From Prostheceraeus crozeri (taxonomy: Eukaryota > Platyhelminthes > Polycladida > Euryleptidae), in assembly GCA_907163375.1 (NCBI GenBank), contig CAJQUW010006857.1:208501-272500 (forward strand): DNA of 64,000 nucleotides. Reading direction: 5' to 3'. Made by a program: the position numbers and the translations under genes. Numbering within the stretch: the first letter of the stretch is position 1; each line of letters opens with the position of its first letter. Positions 28,914-40,280 of this stretch are shown piece by piece. Under the pieces are notes generated by a model that worked only from the letters and a program-made list of their open reading frames with translations, ran no database searches and had not been told where the DNA came from.

Positions 28914-30221
28914 AGTGTCTTCTCTTATCGAAAATAAGTTTAGATTAGACGATCCTCTGTTCGTCAGTTACAATCAAAATAAGAATGACTATATAAGAGT
29001 TGCTATGAATCCCGGATCTTCTAGTAGAGTAAATACTGGAGGAGATTTAATATTTGAAGTTGATAATCAGCAAAGTTATTTATATTTACCTGATTCCTTT
29101 TTACACTGTGAATATTCTTTATATAGTGATGCCAATTTTACAACACCATTACCAGATAGCGATAATATTGCATTAGAGAATAATTTCTTTCCAAGATTAT
29201 TTACACAAATGCGTTTAGATGTTGCAACTCAAAATATAGAAACAATAAGTGATTCTCCAAGTGTAATTGATACAATGCTTAGATTAGTAACAATTGGTGA
29301 AAATAATGAAAAGCATGAAATCGAAGGTTGGTTTCCTGATACTAATGATGGTACAATTGTTGATGATTTAACTCACGCTGGAACAGATGCAGCAGGAATT
29401 GCAAAAGATGTAGAAAATATTGCAAATCATTTAGATAAAACAAACGATAGTGCATATAAAGAAAGACATGAATTTGACAAGAAAAGTAAACAGACAGTAT
29501 ATTGGTCATTGTCTCCATTATTCGGATATTTAGATTATGACAAAATATCATATCAATTAAAATTTGAATTAATAATTCATCGCACAGCAAATAATGAATT
29601 AATCTTTTATGGTAAGACTGGAAAAATAGCATATTTAAAAATTGACAGACTTGAATGGTGGATAAAACATATTACTCCTAGCTTAGAGGTCGAATTAGCT
29701 ATTGCAAAAAGATTAAATACTAACAGTACTGCTAGTTCTGTAACTTTTTCTGAACAAACATTTAACTGGCATTTTACTAGAACTTCGAATACTCCAAGAT
29801 ATTTATTACTAACTTTTCAAAGAAATGATTCTCCAAGTTTTGATAAGAACAACAATCTTTTTCATATTAATACAATTCGAAGTTTACAAGTTGCTTTAAA
29901 TCAAACCCGATATCCAATTGATCCATTCAGATTCGATGATACCAATAATCAATCTATGGAAGGATATGATGCTTATAGAAACCTTTGTATAGAATTTGGA
30001 GTTGAACCACAATTAACTCCTGGAGATTGGAAACATTTATATCCTGCTTTCTGTTTCGATTTAAGTGCACAATCTGAAGATATTACCAAGACTGGTTGTG
30101 ATGTAACAATTAATATTGAAAAAAAGATTCCACAACTTCAGTTATGGCTCATGGTTTATTGCTAGAAGATTTAAAATATTCTATTGAAATTCTTAATGGA
30201 AAGATGGCTAGGATTGGTTAA
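28914..30221 (+). pseudogene. Major capsid candidate, element B (broken)
   Basis: Homologue of 12305-13639, similar along nearly its full length (MNPGSSSRVNTGGDLIFEVD onward). Close to the C copy. A few breaks. Confidence 0.8.
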
Positions 30222-30275
30222 TTTTTTTAGTAACTTAAAATTTGTTCTTATTTTTTTAAAATTTTTTTATTAAAA

Positions 30276-30759
30276 ATGTCGGAAGCGTAAAGTAACAATA
30301 ATAATAGAACTGTTGAAATAAAATTACGTAACATTGTTGACAAATACACCTAAAACTATTACGATTAGCAAAAAGAAATATCACATAAGTAAACCAATGA
30401 TAGACAATATTAAATTACAAGGAGAAAAGAATGGCAGAATTCTCCCATTAATTCCACTAATAATATGTGGCATAGCAGCAGCAGGAAGTGTTGCAGGTGG
30501 GACAGCTGGTATTGTTCAAGCAGTAAATAAAAATAAATCAGAGAAGGTAGCATTAGAAGAACAAAAACGTCAAAATAGATAGTTAGAGAAAGTTGCTAGG
30601 GGTGAAGGAATAGTAGATAATTTTATTAGTAAATTAAATTTAGTTGATGAAGGAAAACGAGTTCTTAAAAACATTCTCCACAATGTTGATGATTTAATAG
30701 AAATTAAAGAAACTAAAGATGGTTGTGGAATATATCTAAGTGCTAGTATGATTAGGTAA
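30276..30759 (+). pseudogene. Small hydrophobic virion-type protein, element B (broken)
   Basis: Homologue of 11694-12172, with the LPLIPLIICGIAAAGSVAGG hydrophobic stretch and TTAAAAATG before the start. A few breaks. Confidence 0.75.
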
Positions 30760-30786
30760 AACATTTATTATATTTTATCTTTAAAA

Positions 30787-32097
30787 ATGAATTCCACAAA
30801 TTCTACAAGTTCTACAAATTCTACAAGTTCTACAAATTCCGAAAATTTAATTAAATTAAAAATTTCTAATTTAGATTTATTGAATTATCTCTTAAAAGTA
30901 CATTCTGGTCATCGGCTGGAAACCGGTCGGCTGCACACCGGAGGTGACATACGAAAAACATTAGAAAACTTTCCTGGATTTATTTGCGGTAAATATTCAA
31001 AAGAAAAGCACCTTCCTGGTCATTCATATACCGGTCCAGGAACTCGATTAGATATAAGACTAGATGAGAATAATAATTCAAAGCCAGGTGAAGAACCAAT
31101 AAACAGAGTTGATGCAGCAGCTTATAGACACGATTTAGCTTATCGAAACCATGACCTATTCTCGACATGAAGCAGATAAGAAAATGATTCAGGAATTAGA
31201 TAGTATTTAAAATCCTACATTTAGAGAAAAAATTGAAAGATTGTTTGTTAAGAAAGCTTTACAAGCTAAAATATTGTTCGGACAGGGTTTAGACAAAACT
31301 CATAACTCTGAAACCTACGCCTCCGAAATTCACAAGGAATATAGAAAGCCAAAATATCTATTGAAAGTAAAAGTATTTAATAAAGATGATATTTGGAGTG
31401 CTGATCTAATCAATATGCCGAATGAAAGAGTGTTTAAGTACGCATTGTCCCGTTATAGATTTATATACACGATACGCTTGAGCAAAGCCTTTAAAAACAA
31501 AAGTGGTCTGTCAGTTAAATATGCGTTTGAAGAAATCTTTAAAGAAATTAATAGAAAGCCAAAAAAATTGTTTGTTGACAAAGGATCTGATCTTTATAAC
31601 AGAAATGTTAAGCCATTATTTGAAACTGTTTATTCCACAGAAAATGCCGGCAAAGCTGTAGCAATAGAGAGGTTTAATAGAAAAAATAAAATATTCAAGA
31701 AATTTACAGAACAAGGTAATCAGAAATGGTTAAAACATTACCAGGAATTGTTGAGGATTATAACAATAAGATTTATTCAAGTATTGAAGAAACTCCAAAG
31801 AATGCTTCTGACGATCCTGATTTGATACGAAAGAAAATATTCGAAAATAATTATTCGAATGAGAATAATCCGAATTTACAGAAACGTAAGCCGAAATTTA
31901 AAATTAGAGATAGGGTACGAATATTCAAATATAAAAATAAATTCGAAAAAGGTTTCGTAGGTTATTGAACTAAAGAGATATTTAAAGTTTGTAACATAAA
32001 TCAAACTTATCCGATTACTTATGAAATTAGAGATTTAGATAATGAGGAAATCAATGGCAGATTCTATAAAAACGAATTACAAATAACTGATTTTTAA
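30787..32097 (+). pseudogene. PLA2-integrase fusion, element B (broken)
   Basis: Same order as in A: PLA2 domain (YTGPGTRLDIRL, VDAAAYRHDLAYRNHD), tail ALQAKILFGQGL, then integrase core (WSADLINM, VDKGSD, AIERFN). An N-terminal Thr/Ser/Asn repeat (STNSTSSTNS) is longer than in A. Several breaks, mostly shared with C. Confirms that the PLA2-integrase arrangement predates the split of the copies. Confidence 0.85.
30911..30942. repeat. In-frame palindromic insert, PLA2-integrase gene of B
   Basis: Overlapping stems with cggctggaaaccgg and ccggtcggctgcacaccgg, read as HRLETGRLHTGG. Element A has a different sequence here (NSNCQHIGG). Shared with C at 35292-35322. Confidence 0.65.
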
Positions 32098-32156
32098 TTT
32101 TTGGAACTAACGTTTTTCGGGAATGAAATTCCTTTATTCAATTCCCTTACTCAATT

Positions 32157-32566
32157 CTAACATAATATCAAGAAATGGTACTCCTTCCTGTAATTTAAAT
32201 AAAACATGAAGACATAACTGACCGCAAAAAGTTGTTCCGGGTTATTGAATTTATAATGTATTATAAATTCCATTTCAAGTAATTCTCTTACTTCATTTGT
32301 AGGTGGAAGTCCATAAGAGTCGAAATAGAAATTAGAACCGTTTTTATTTCTTTGACCCGCAGACCAATGTACTCCTTTTTTGATCTGACCTGTGGAGATC
32401 TGTTACAAAATTCACTTCAGGTACATCTTTTATAAATAGTAATTCATCCCTCATCAATATGTGAAAATTCTTTATTCCCAATTGATTAGCAATTTTCTTA
32501 AGATCAAAATTTGTAGTTGTTTGTTTACCGTATTGTTTTAGTAACTCAGTTAGGTTAATTATTTTA
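32157..32566 (-). pseudogene. Adenain-like protease, element B (broken)
   Basis: Homologue of 9786-10214, retaining the KQTTTNFDLKKIANQLGIKN segment and the CGQLC-type C-terminal region. A few breaks. It lies next to the insertion point of element C. Confidence 0.8.
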
Positions 32567-32599
32567 AATGGAATAAAATCTATTTCAGAAATTTCTCAC

Positions 32600-32605
32600 A
32601 AGAAT
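32600..32605. repeat. Target-site duplication AAGAAT, left of element C
   Basis: Perfect match with 54552-54557 directly outside the other terminal repeat of C. Confidence 0.93.
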
Positions 32606-33140
32606 AGTGTAGGGAATAAGACCGTTCCAGCACAGGACACAAAATTCTCAAATTTTTTCGTATTTAAAAGAACGACTAAATTTAAGAATTTTGGTCTTTT
32701 GTCAGGTTATGAAGACCAAAGTTCTTAAATTTAGGCGTTTTTAAAAATACTATGTTTTTGAGATTTTTTCAAAATCTTAAATTTTAGAATTATAATTTTT
32801 TTATCTCGAAAATCATGACCGTTCCAGGACACCGAAAACCATAAAAGTTAAGAATCTCAAATTTGAGAATTATAATTATTTTCTTGCTCAAATCATGACC
32901 GTTCCTGGACACAACATCAGAAAAGTTAAGAATCTCAAATTTGTGATTATGATTTTTTTCTTGCTCAAATCATGACCGTTCCAGGACACCGAACATCAGA
33001 AAAATTGGTAATTTTAGGAGTAGTTAAAATAGCCCTCAATTTTCCCTAAATTTATGAATTTTTAATCATTTTTATGCCCAAATCAGGTTAAGAACCCTCT
33101 AATTCATATTTAAAATAAGTCTAGGGGAAAAATATTTCTT
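32606..33140 (+). repeat. Left terminal inverted repeat of element C
   Basis: Starts AGTGTAGGGAATAAGACCG. It holds four GACCGTTCC-GGACAC motifs (near 32621, 32818, 32897, 32975). It matches 54018-54551 in reverse complement with many scattered differences. Similarity continues inward into the start of the membrane gene. Confidence 0.9.
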
Positions 33141-33146
33141 TAAAAA

Positions 33147-33372
33147 TGGAAACCTCAGAAAAGGAAGAAACCTCAAAAGTGGAAGGAACTTCGAGAATAT
33201 ATCCTTCGTTATCACAATTAAAAATAACTGAATTGAACATCGAAAAGATGAATAAAGAAAAACACAAAGATGGAGTTAGGTATATGAAAGATAGGGAATC
33301 TTAATTATTATTAAGATTAGAGCATTATGATAAATTAAGAAGGAGATGGTCAAAAGTTAGGAATGTAACGCA
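33147..33372 (+). pseudogene. Fragment of the membrane-protein gene at the left end of C
   Basis: Reads METSEKEETSKVEGTSRIYP and continues to RRRWSKVRNVT. It is the beginning of the right-end gene (53340-54013), present here because the terminal repeat extends into it. The membrane segments are absent. Confidence 0.8.
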
Positions 33373-33744
33373 ATCTCTTACAATGTCTGTTATTGTTACT
33401 GCTTTGCACTTTGATGAACACTTAATTATAGGGAACAGCTGATACCCGCATTCATGAACCATTGCATTACAGATCAAACAGCTGTTATCCGCACTTATGT
33501 CGTTCTCTTCCCCCACTTGCCAACTGCGCTGCCATTTTTCCATTCGCGACCACATTTGGATCCAAAACCGCTTTGTTAGTCAAGCAGGCAGAGAAATTGG
33601 CAGCGATTCATTGGTTACCTGAACTCTATTGTTTTAGAAAGTTACAATTGTCTCGTCAACGTTGTCATAGGGATTTCATGATACATGTAAACTGTTTCAC
33701 ATTTATCAAATTGTTGACAGTTAATAGAATTTATTTCATTTAAA
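33373..33744. other. Subterminal region of C without clear gene
   Basis: No gene assigned. The minus strand could encode a Cys-rich peptide (SCLICNAMVHECGYQLFPI then KCSSKCKAVTITDIVRDC) with a counterpart at the right end of A, so part of this region is conserved between copies. Confidence 0.45.
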
Positions 33745-34080
33745 ATGAATGGTGATAATCTGACTGAGTTATCTCCCAGAGCTTTTTGTCTGACTGAGTT
33801 ACTAAAACAATACGGTAAACAAACAACTACAATTTTGATCTTAAGAAAATTGCTAATCAATTGGGAATAAAGAATTTTCACATATTGATGAGGGATGAAT
33901 TACTATTGACAAAGAATGTACCTGAAGTGAATTTTGTAACAAATCTCCACAGGTCAGATCAAAAAGGAGTACATTGGTCTGCGGGTCAAAGAAATAAAAA
34001 CGGTTCTAATTTCTATTTCGACTCTTATGGACTTATACCTACAAATGAAGTAAGAGAATTACTCTATCCCGAAAAACGTT
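33745..34080 (+). pseudogene. Adenain-like protease, element C (partial)
   Basis: Homologue of 9786-10214, retaining KKIANQLGIKNFHILMRDEL and GVHWSAG with the catalytic His. The C-terminal part with the catalytic Cys is not present. Preceded by TTTAAAATG. Broken. Confidence 0.8.
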
Positions 34081-34138
34081 AGTTCTAATGATAATTTAGA
34101 AAATCAAGCGAAGCTGGCTAAAGCGCCACCTAAAGGTT

Positions 34139-35447
34139 AAATTTCGGTTATTTCTAATTCATTTTTATAGAATCTGCCATTGATTTCCTCATTATCTAAA
34201 TCTCTAATTTCATAAGTAATCGGATAAGTTTGATTTATGTTACAAACTTTAAATATCTCTTTAGTTCAATAACCTACGAAACCTTTTTCGAATTTATTTT
34301 TATATTTGAATATTCGTACCCTATCTCTAATTTTAAATTTCGGCTTACGTTTCTGTAAATTCGGATTATTCTCATTCGAATAATTATTTTCGAATATTTT
34401 CTTTCGTATCAAATCAGGATCGTCAGAAGCATTCTTTGGAGTTTCTTCAATACTTGAATAAATCTTATTGTTATAATCCTCAACAATTCCTGGTAATGTT
34501 TTAACCATTTCTGATTACCTTGTTCTGTAAATTTCTTGAATATTTTATTTTTTCTATTAAACCTCTCTATTGCTACAGCTTTGCCGGCATTTTCTGTGGA
34601 ATAAACAGTTTCAAATAATGGCTTAACATTTCTGTTATAAAGATCAGATCCTTTGTCAACAAACAATTTTTTTGGCTTTCTATTACTTTCTTTAAAGATT
34701 TCTTCAAACGCATATTTAACTGACAGACCACTTTTGTTTTTAAAGGCTTTGCTCAAGCGTATCGTGTATATAAATCTATAACGGGACAATGCGTACTTAA
34801 ACACTCTTTCATTCGGCATATTGATTAGATCAGCACTCCAAATATCATCTTTATTAAATACTTTTACTTTCAATAGATATTTTGGCTTTCTATATTCCTT
34901 GTGAATTTCGGAGGCGTAGGTTTCAGAGTTATGAGTTTTGTCTAAACCCTGTCCGAACAATATTTTAGCTTGTAAAGCTTTCTTAACAAACAATCTTTCA
35001 ATTTTTTCTCTAAATGTAGGATTTTAAATACTATCTAATTCCTGAATCATTTTCTTATCTGCTTCATGTCGAGAATAGGTCATGGTTTCGATAAGCTAAA
35101 TCGTGTCTATAAGCTGCTGCATCAACTCTGTTTATTGGTTCTTCACCTGGCTTTGAATTATTATTCTCATCTAGTCTTATATCTAATCGAGTTCCTGGAC
35201 CGGTATATGAATGACCAGGAAGGTGCTTTTCTTTTGAATATTTACCGCAAAAAAATCCAGGAAAGTTTTCTAATGTTTTTCGTATGTCACCTCCGGTGTG
35301 AAGCCGACCGGTTTCCAGCCGATGACTAGAATGTACTTTTAAGAGATAGTTCAATAAATCTAAATTAGAAATTTTTAATTTAATTAAATTTTCGGAATTT
35401 GTAGAACTTGTAGAATTTGTAGAACTTGTAGAATTTGTGGAATTCAT
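34139..35447 (-). pseudogene. PLA2-integrase fusion, element C (broken)
   Basis: Nearly identical to the B copy at 30787-32097 and in the opposite direction, with the same domain order and the same pattern of decay. Several breaks. Confidence 0.85.
35292..35322. repeat. In-frame palindromic insert, PLA2-integrase gene of C
   Basis: Inverted counterpart of 30911-30942 (ccggtgtgaagccgaccgg and following stem). Confidence 0.65.
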
Positions 35448-35474
35448 TTTTAAAGATAAAATATAATAAATGTT

Positions 35475-35691
35475 TTACCTAATCATACTAGGACTTAGAT
35501 ATATTCCAGAACCATCTTTAGTTTCTTTAATTTCTATTAAATCATCAACATTGTGGAGAATGTTTTTAAGAACTCGTTTTCCTTCATCAACTAAATTTAA
35601 TTTACTAATAAAATTATCTACTATTCCTTCACCCCTAGCAACTTTCTCTAACTCTCTATTATGACGTTTTTGTTCTTCTAATGCTGCCAGT
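35475..35691 (-). pseudogene. Small hydrophobic virion-type protein, element C (partial)
   Basis: C-terminal part only (EEQKRHNRELEKVARGEGIV onward) of the gene described at 11694-12172. It abuts the remaining major capsid sequence. Confidence 0.75.
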
Positions 35692-36870
35692 CTTGGTAAT
35701 ATCTTCAGATTGTGCACTTAAATCGAAACAGACAACAGGATATAAATGTTTCCGATCTCCAGGAGTTAATTGTGTTTCAACTCCAAATTCTATACAATGG
35801 TTTCTATAAGCATCATATCCTTCCATAAATTGATTATTGGTATCATAGAATCTGAATGGATCAATTGGATATCGGGTTTGATTTAAAGAAACTTGTAAAC
35901 TTCGAATTGTATTAATATGAAAAAGATTGTTGTTCTTATCAAAACTTGGAGAATCATTTCTTTGAAAAGTTAGTAATAAATATCTTGGAGTATTCGAAGT
36001 TCTAGTAAAATGCCAGTTAAATGTTTGTTCAGAAAAAGTAACAGAACTAGCAGTACTGTTAGTATTTAATCTTTTTGCAATAGCTAATTCGACATCTAAG
36101 CTAGGAGTAATATGTTTTATCCACCATTCAAGTCTGTCAATTTTTAAATATGCTATTTTTCCAGTCTTACCATAAAAGATTAATTCATTATTTGCTGTGC
36201 GATGAATTATTAATTCAAATTTTAATTGATATGATATTTTGTCATAATCTAAATATCCGAATAATGGAGACAATAACCAATATACTGTCTGTTTGATTTT
36301 CTTGTTAAATTCATGTCTTTCTTTATATGCACTATTGCTTGCTTTATCTAAATGATTTGCAATATTTTCTACATTTTTCGCAATTCCTGCTGCATCTGTT
36401 CCAGCGTGAGTTAAATCATCAACAATTGTACCATCATTAGTATCAGGAAACCAACCTTCGATTTCATGCTTTTCATTATTTTCACCAATTGTTACTAATC
36501 TAAGTATTGTATCAATTACACTTGGAGAATCACTTATTGTTTCTATATTTTGAGTTGCAACATCTAAACGCATTTGTGTAAATAATCTTGGAAAGAAATT
36601 ATTCTCTAATGCAATATTATCGCTATCTGGTAATGGTGTTGTAAAATTGGCATCACTATATAAAGAATATTCACAGTGTAAAAAGGAATCAGGTAAATAT
36701 AAATAACTTTGCTGATTATCAACTTCAAATATTAAATCTCCTCCAGTATTTACTCTACTAGAAGATCCGGGATTCATAGCAACTCTTATATAGTCATTCT
36801 TTTTTTGATTGTAACTGACGAACAGAGGATCGTCTCATCTAAACTTATTTTCGATAAGAGAAGACACTTT
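35692..36870 (-). pseudogene. Major capsid candidate, element C (partial)
   Basis: Homologue of 12305-13639, nearly identical to the B copy at 28914-30221 over most of its length; the C-terminal end is missing. Broken. Confidence 0.8.
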
Positions 36871-36998
36871 TATGAAAAATAATTTGACTTTTTAGTTTTC
36901 CTCACACACAGAAAAAAAATTCTCACACAGAAAAAAAAGTTCTCACATACAGAAAAAATATTTTCTTAGGTCCTTTCGAATATATTTTAGAATTTTGC

Positions 36999-37461
36999 TT
37001 AACCATTACCTCTTTTTTCTTCAATTGATTTCTTATGTTTACTCTCTGATAGAGTACCACTCCACAAGGTTTTACCTGTCACTGCTATGTTAGCAACTTT
37101 GCTTTTAGTTTCCTCTGAAAATTTTTTTAATTTTTTTAGTTCTTCAGAATCATTCTTAAGTTTACGAATAGTTTCTAGTTTTTTTAATTCGTTTTGAGAC
37201 TTAACAGCATTGGATATTGCACTAGCTGTACTACCTATAGCAGCTGCTCCTTTTGCAGCAGATGTAATCAAATCTTAATTATTTTTAATTAGGTTAACGA
37301 TGCTTCCTATATTATCAGTGATTCCAGAAAATATTCCAGCTCCTTCGTTTTTGAATAGTTTCTACATTGTTATAGTGGTAAACAGATTTCATAGATGGTT
37401 CATGTGCTATTTTTTTATTTGAAGCAAAATGTTTAAGATTGTGTTTATAAATTATAGGCAT
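36999..37461 (-). pseudogene. Amphipathic virion-like protein, element C (broken)
   Basis: Homologue of 13735-14343 and near-twin of 28356-28836. A couple of breaks. Confidence 0.75.
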
Positions 37462-37507
37462 TTTTGAGGAATAAATTTGACTTTTGGGAAAAAATTATTA
37501 CGTTAAT

Positions 37508-37614
37508 ATTTACGTTTATGATCGGCTAAAGCCTCTGAACAAGGTTCTATAGGTTAGTAACCTGAGGACCTTTGGTCCGATCGGCTAAAGCATCTGAACA
37601 ATGTTCTATCAAGA
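37508..37614. repeat. Palindromic cassette series, element C
   Basis: Hairpins cggctaaagcc, gaac-aag-gttc, aggttagtaacct, ggacc-ttt-ggtcc, cggctaaagc and gaac-aat-gttc in a row. Near-identical inverted copy at 28203-28305 in B. Confidence 0.85.
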
Positions 37615-37615
37615 T

Positions 37616-38494
37616 TTACGTCTGTGAATGGACAACAACCGCGTGATAACTTTATTAATTTTCTGTTGCACTTTATCTATTGCGTCAAGCAGCGTGTGAG
37701 GTATTTTAATTTCTTTTCTATAAACTTGCATTTTCTGCTGATTCATCTTCAACGCCGTTTTTAAGAGCATTCAATTGAACTTTAACAACATCTAACTGAT
37801 TTTTAACAGCATCTAACTGTTCTTTATTTCCTTCAGAGTTTTCTTGTAAATTTTTCTTTAATTCATTTTCTAAATTGACTTTAAGAGTTTTCATTTTATC
37901 AACTTTTTGATTAAGTGAGTTTACTTCATTTATTATTCTATTCATCTTTTTCATTTGTTGAGTAATTATAGAGATTAATTCATCAACACTTTTTTGGAAT
38001 GTAGCTTGTAACTTATGTAAATTTTTAAAAAAATTTTAGGAAGTTTTTCTAATTCATTTTCTAATTGTTCTTTCAATAGTTGTATCGGATGTTTATTTTT
38101 AATGACTGCAGATTTTAACTTTGTAGAAAATAACATTAAAATTTTTGATTGTTCTGAAATTTTTTAAGAAAGTTTTGCTATATCTGCTTCTAGGTCTCTA
38201 TCTTTTTTATCAAGTTTTAATAATTTTTCGTTTAATGATTTGTCATTAAGTTTAAGCAATTTCAATTCATTAAACATTGGAATTAAAACATCGTTTATAC
38301 GTTTTTCTTTCGTCATTGATTTGTGTATCAACATATTGTTTATTTGTTAACTCTGTATTTTGTTGCGGAAGAATAGAAAGATGCAATGGACCAGATAAAA
38401 CGTCTACAGTTTTCATGATATAATTTACTATTTCTATTTCTCATTCACGATTATTCGGGATATATGCACTTCCACCAACATTTCGTAACATCAT
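37616..38494 (-). pseudogene. Coiled-coil fibre gene, element C (broken)
   Basis: Homologue of 14452-15339; near-twin of 27342-28209. The N-terminal fibre motif (TNKQYVDTQI) is recognisable, followed by long coiled coil. Several breaks. Confidence 0.8.
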
Positions 38495-38529
38495 TTTTTA
38501 ACAATAAAAAAGTAATTTTTTTTCTAAAA

Positions 38530-38859
38530 ATGTTCGATGCATTATCTGAATCTTGGAGAAAAGAGTTTCACGATAAAAAGTTTCATGATAAAAATTTACA
38601 TGATGAAATATATAAAATAGACCATGTACCAGTTTTAAAAGATTATCGTCATCCTACAAATCCCCTTACTCCAAAACAAGAAGTTAAATCTCATTATCAC
38701 CATAAATATATGCAATTTGTAAAAGATTATAAAATAAAACACGGTATATCAAAATATACTACAACAAATGATTTTCCACTCTGTTTAAGAAGTTTGCGAG
38801 TATTTTTGGCAATTAATAAAGAACATTTAACACTTTATGATTTAAAAACATTGCATTAA
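38530..38859 (+). CDS. Small unrecognised gene of elements B and C
   Basis: An intact 109-residue frame starting MFDALSESWRKEF, preceded by CTAAAAATG. It is basic and His-rich in the centre (KSHYHHKYMQFVKDYKIKHG), with a tandem HDKKFHDKNLHDE near the N-terminus and a C-terminal LAINKEHLTLYDLKTLH. No family recognised; possibly DNA-binding from its charge. It lies between fibre and polymerase, where element A has the unrelated gene X. The B copy was split by element A. It looks whole here, within an otherwise decayed element. Confidence 0.65.
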   Translation: MFDALSESWRKEFHDKKFHDKNLHDEIYKIDHVPVLKDYRHPTNPLTPKQEVKSHYHHKYMQFVKDYKIKHGISKYTTTNDFPLCLRSLRVFLAINKEHLTLYDLKTLH

Positions 38860-40119
38860 TTAAATTTTCCCCCTTTATTTAAGAAATATTTATATGATTT
38901 ATAAAATCTAAAATTTGTAAAATCTAAAGTTCATAAAATCTAAAATTTATAAGATTTTTTGAATAAAATTAATACACAAATTTTTTCTTTAAAATCTAAA
39001 AAATGGAAAAGTTATATTGTATCTGATGTAAAAGAAAGTTGCAAACAAAAAGAAGTTGTCAATCTCATTTCAAAAGTAAAATACATTTACAAAATGTAGA
39101 TCGAGCTAATGAAGAAAATATAACAAAATTAAATAATTATGAAAACTTTCTTGAAACATTACCTACTGATATAAAAGTTGAAAAGATATTTGATGAATAT
39201 TCACATTCAGAATATAAAAAAGTTTGTAACAGTGAAGATGAACATGTAGCAAATTGAAGATATTTATTTAGCGACACTGATGAATTTAACGAAATAGATG
39301 AATTTGATGAAGCTGTAACAGATATAAAATATTTATTTGATGAGTCTGTTGAATATAATGAAACCGATAAAACTTTTTATGATGTATTAACAAATTTTTT
39401 CAAAGTATTTAATAAATCTTTCAAATGTTATATGAATGTAGAAGTACTTTATACAAAAAATGGGCCTGATGGAATTCCTGAAGAAATAATACAAGGACAT
39501 TTTACAAATTCACGAGAAATTCATAATGTAAATAATATACAACCCATATTTGAAAAAATGATAAATCAATTAGAAAATTGTATAATTGAAACCCAGTTAC
39601 GTGAATCTGGTTGGAGATTTGTTAAAATACTATCCAAGAAAATAGTAATTGATAAATATAAAAATAATACTGGTGGTAGTTACATACACCTTCCTTTCAG
39701 TTCTCCACAAATAATCAACATAAAAAATGAAGATGAACGTTGTTTTCTGTGGAGTATTATAGCACATTTACATCCTGCACCATATCACAAAGAAAAATAT
39801 TTTTTACCAAGGAAATATAATATGTACTGAAAAATATGAAATTGTTAAAACGTTATCACCAATAATGATTAATCATAATAATTATAAAGGACGCAGTTTT
39901 AATTATGATTATGATTATGATTCCAATTATTCATCTTTATCTTCAGAATATCAACAAAAATGACAAAATTTAAATAAAGAATTAAATGAGTGTTTTAAAA
40001 ACTGTCAACAACAATATAAAGTTAATAATAAATAAAAACAATAAAGTTCAACAATCAAAAATGTTACTACAAGAATATCTCCATAAATATCAAAATAAGA
40101 AAGAAACAATTCAAAAATT

Positions 40120-40280
40120 AAATGAAGAAAGAAAAGAATTAAATGAAGATAATAAAGAATTAAATGAAGATGATAAAGAATTAAATGAAGATAATAATAA
40201 ATTAAATGAAAATAATACAGAATTGAATGAAGATAATGAAGAATTAAATGAAGATAATAAAGAATTAAATGAATGTTTTA
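40120..40280 (+). repeat. Tandem ELNEDNK-coding repeat in the polymerase coiled-coil region
   Basis: Units of 18-21 bases around aattaaatgaagataataaa repeat about seven times, encoding KELNEDN. A has only two or three units at the matching place (near 18250-18270), so the array expanded in C. Confidence 0.8.

Larger units (their letters stand above)
27032..32605 (-). mobile_element. Polinton element B, middle segment (fossil)
   Basis: Continuation of element B after the insertion of A. Reading along the plus strand it holds the rest of the small gene, fibre, amphipathic protein, major capsid, hydrophobic protein, PLA2-integrase and protease. It ends at 32605 where element C begins with the duplication AAGAAT. 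Most genes are broken; about a dozen or more breaks in this segment. Confidence 0.9.
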
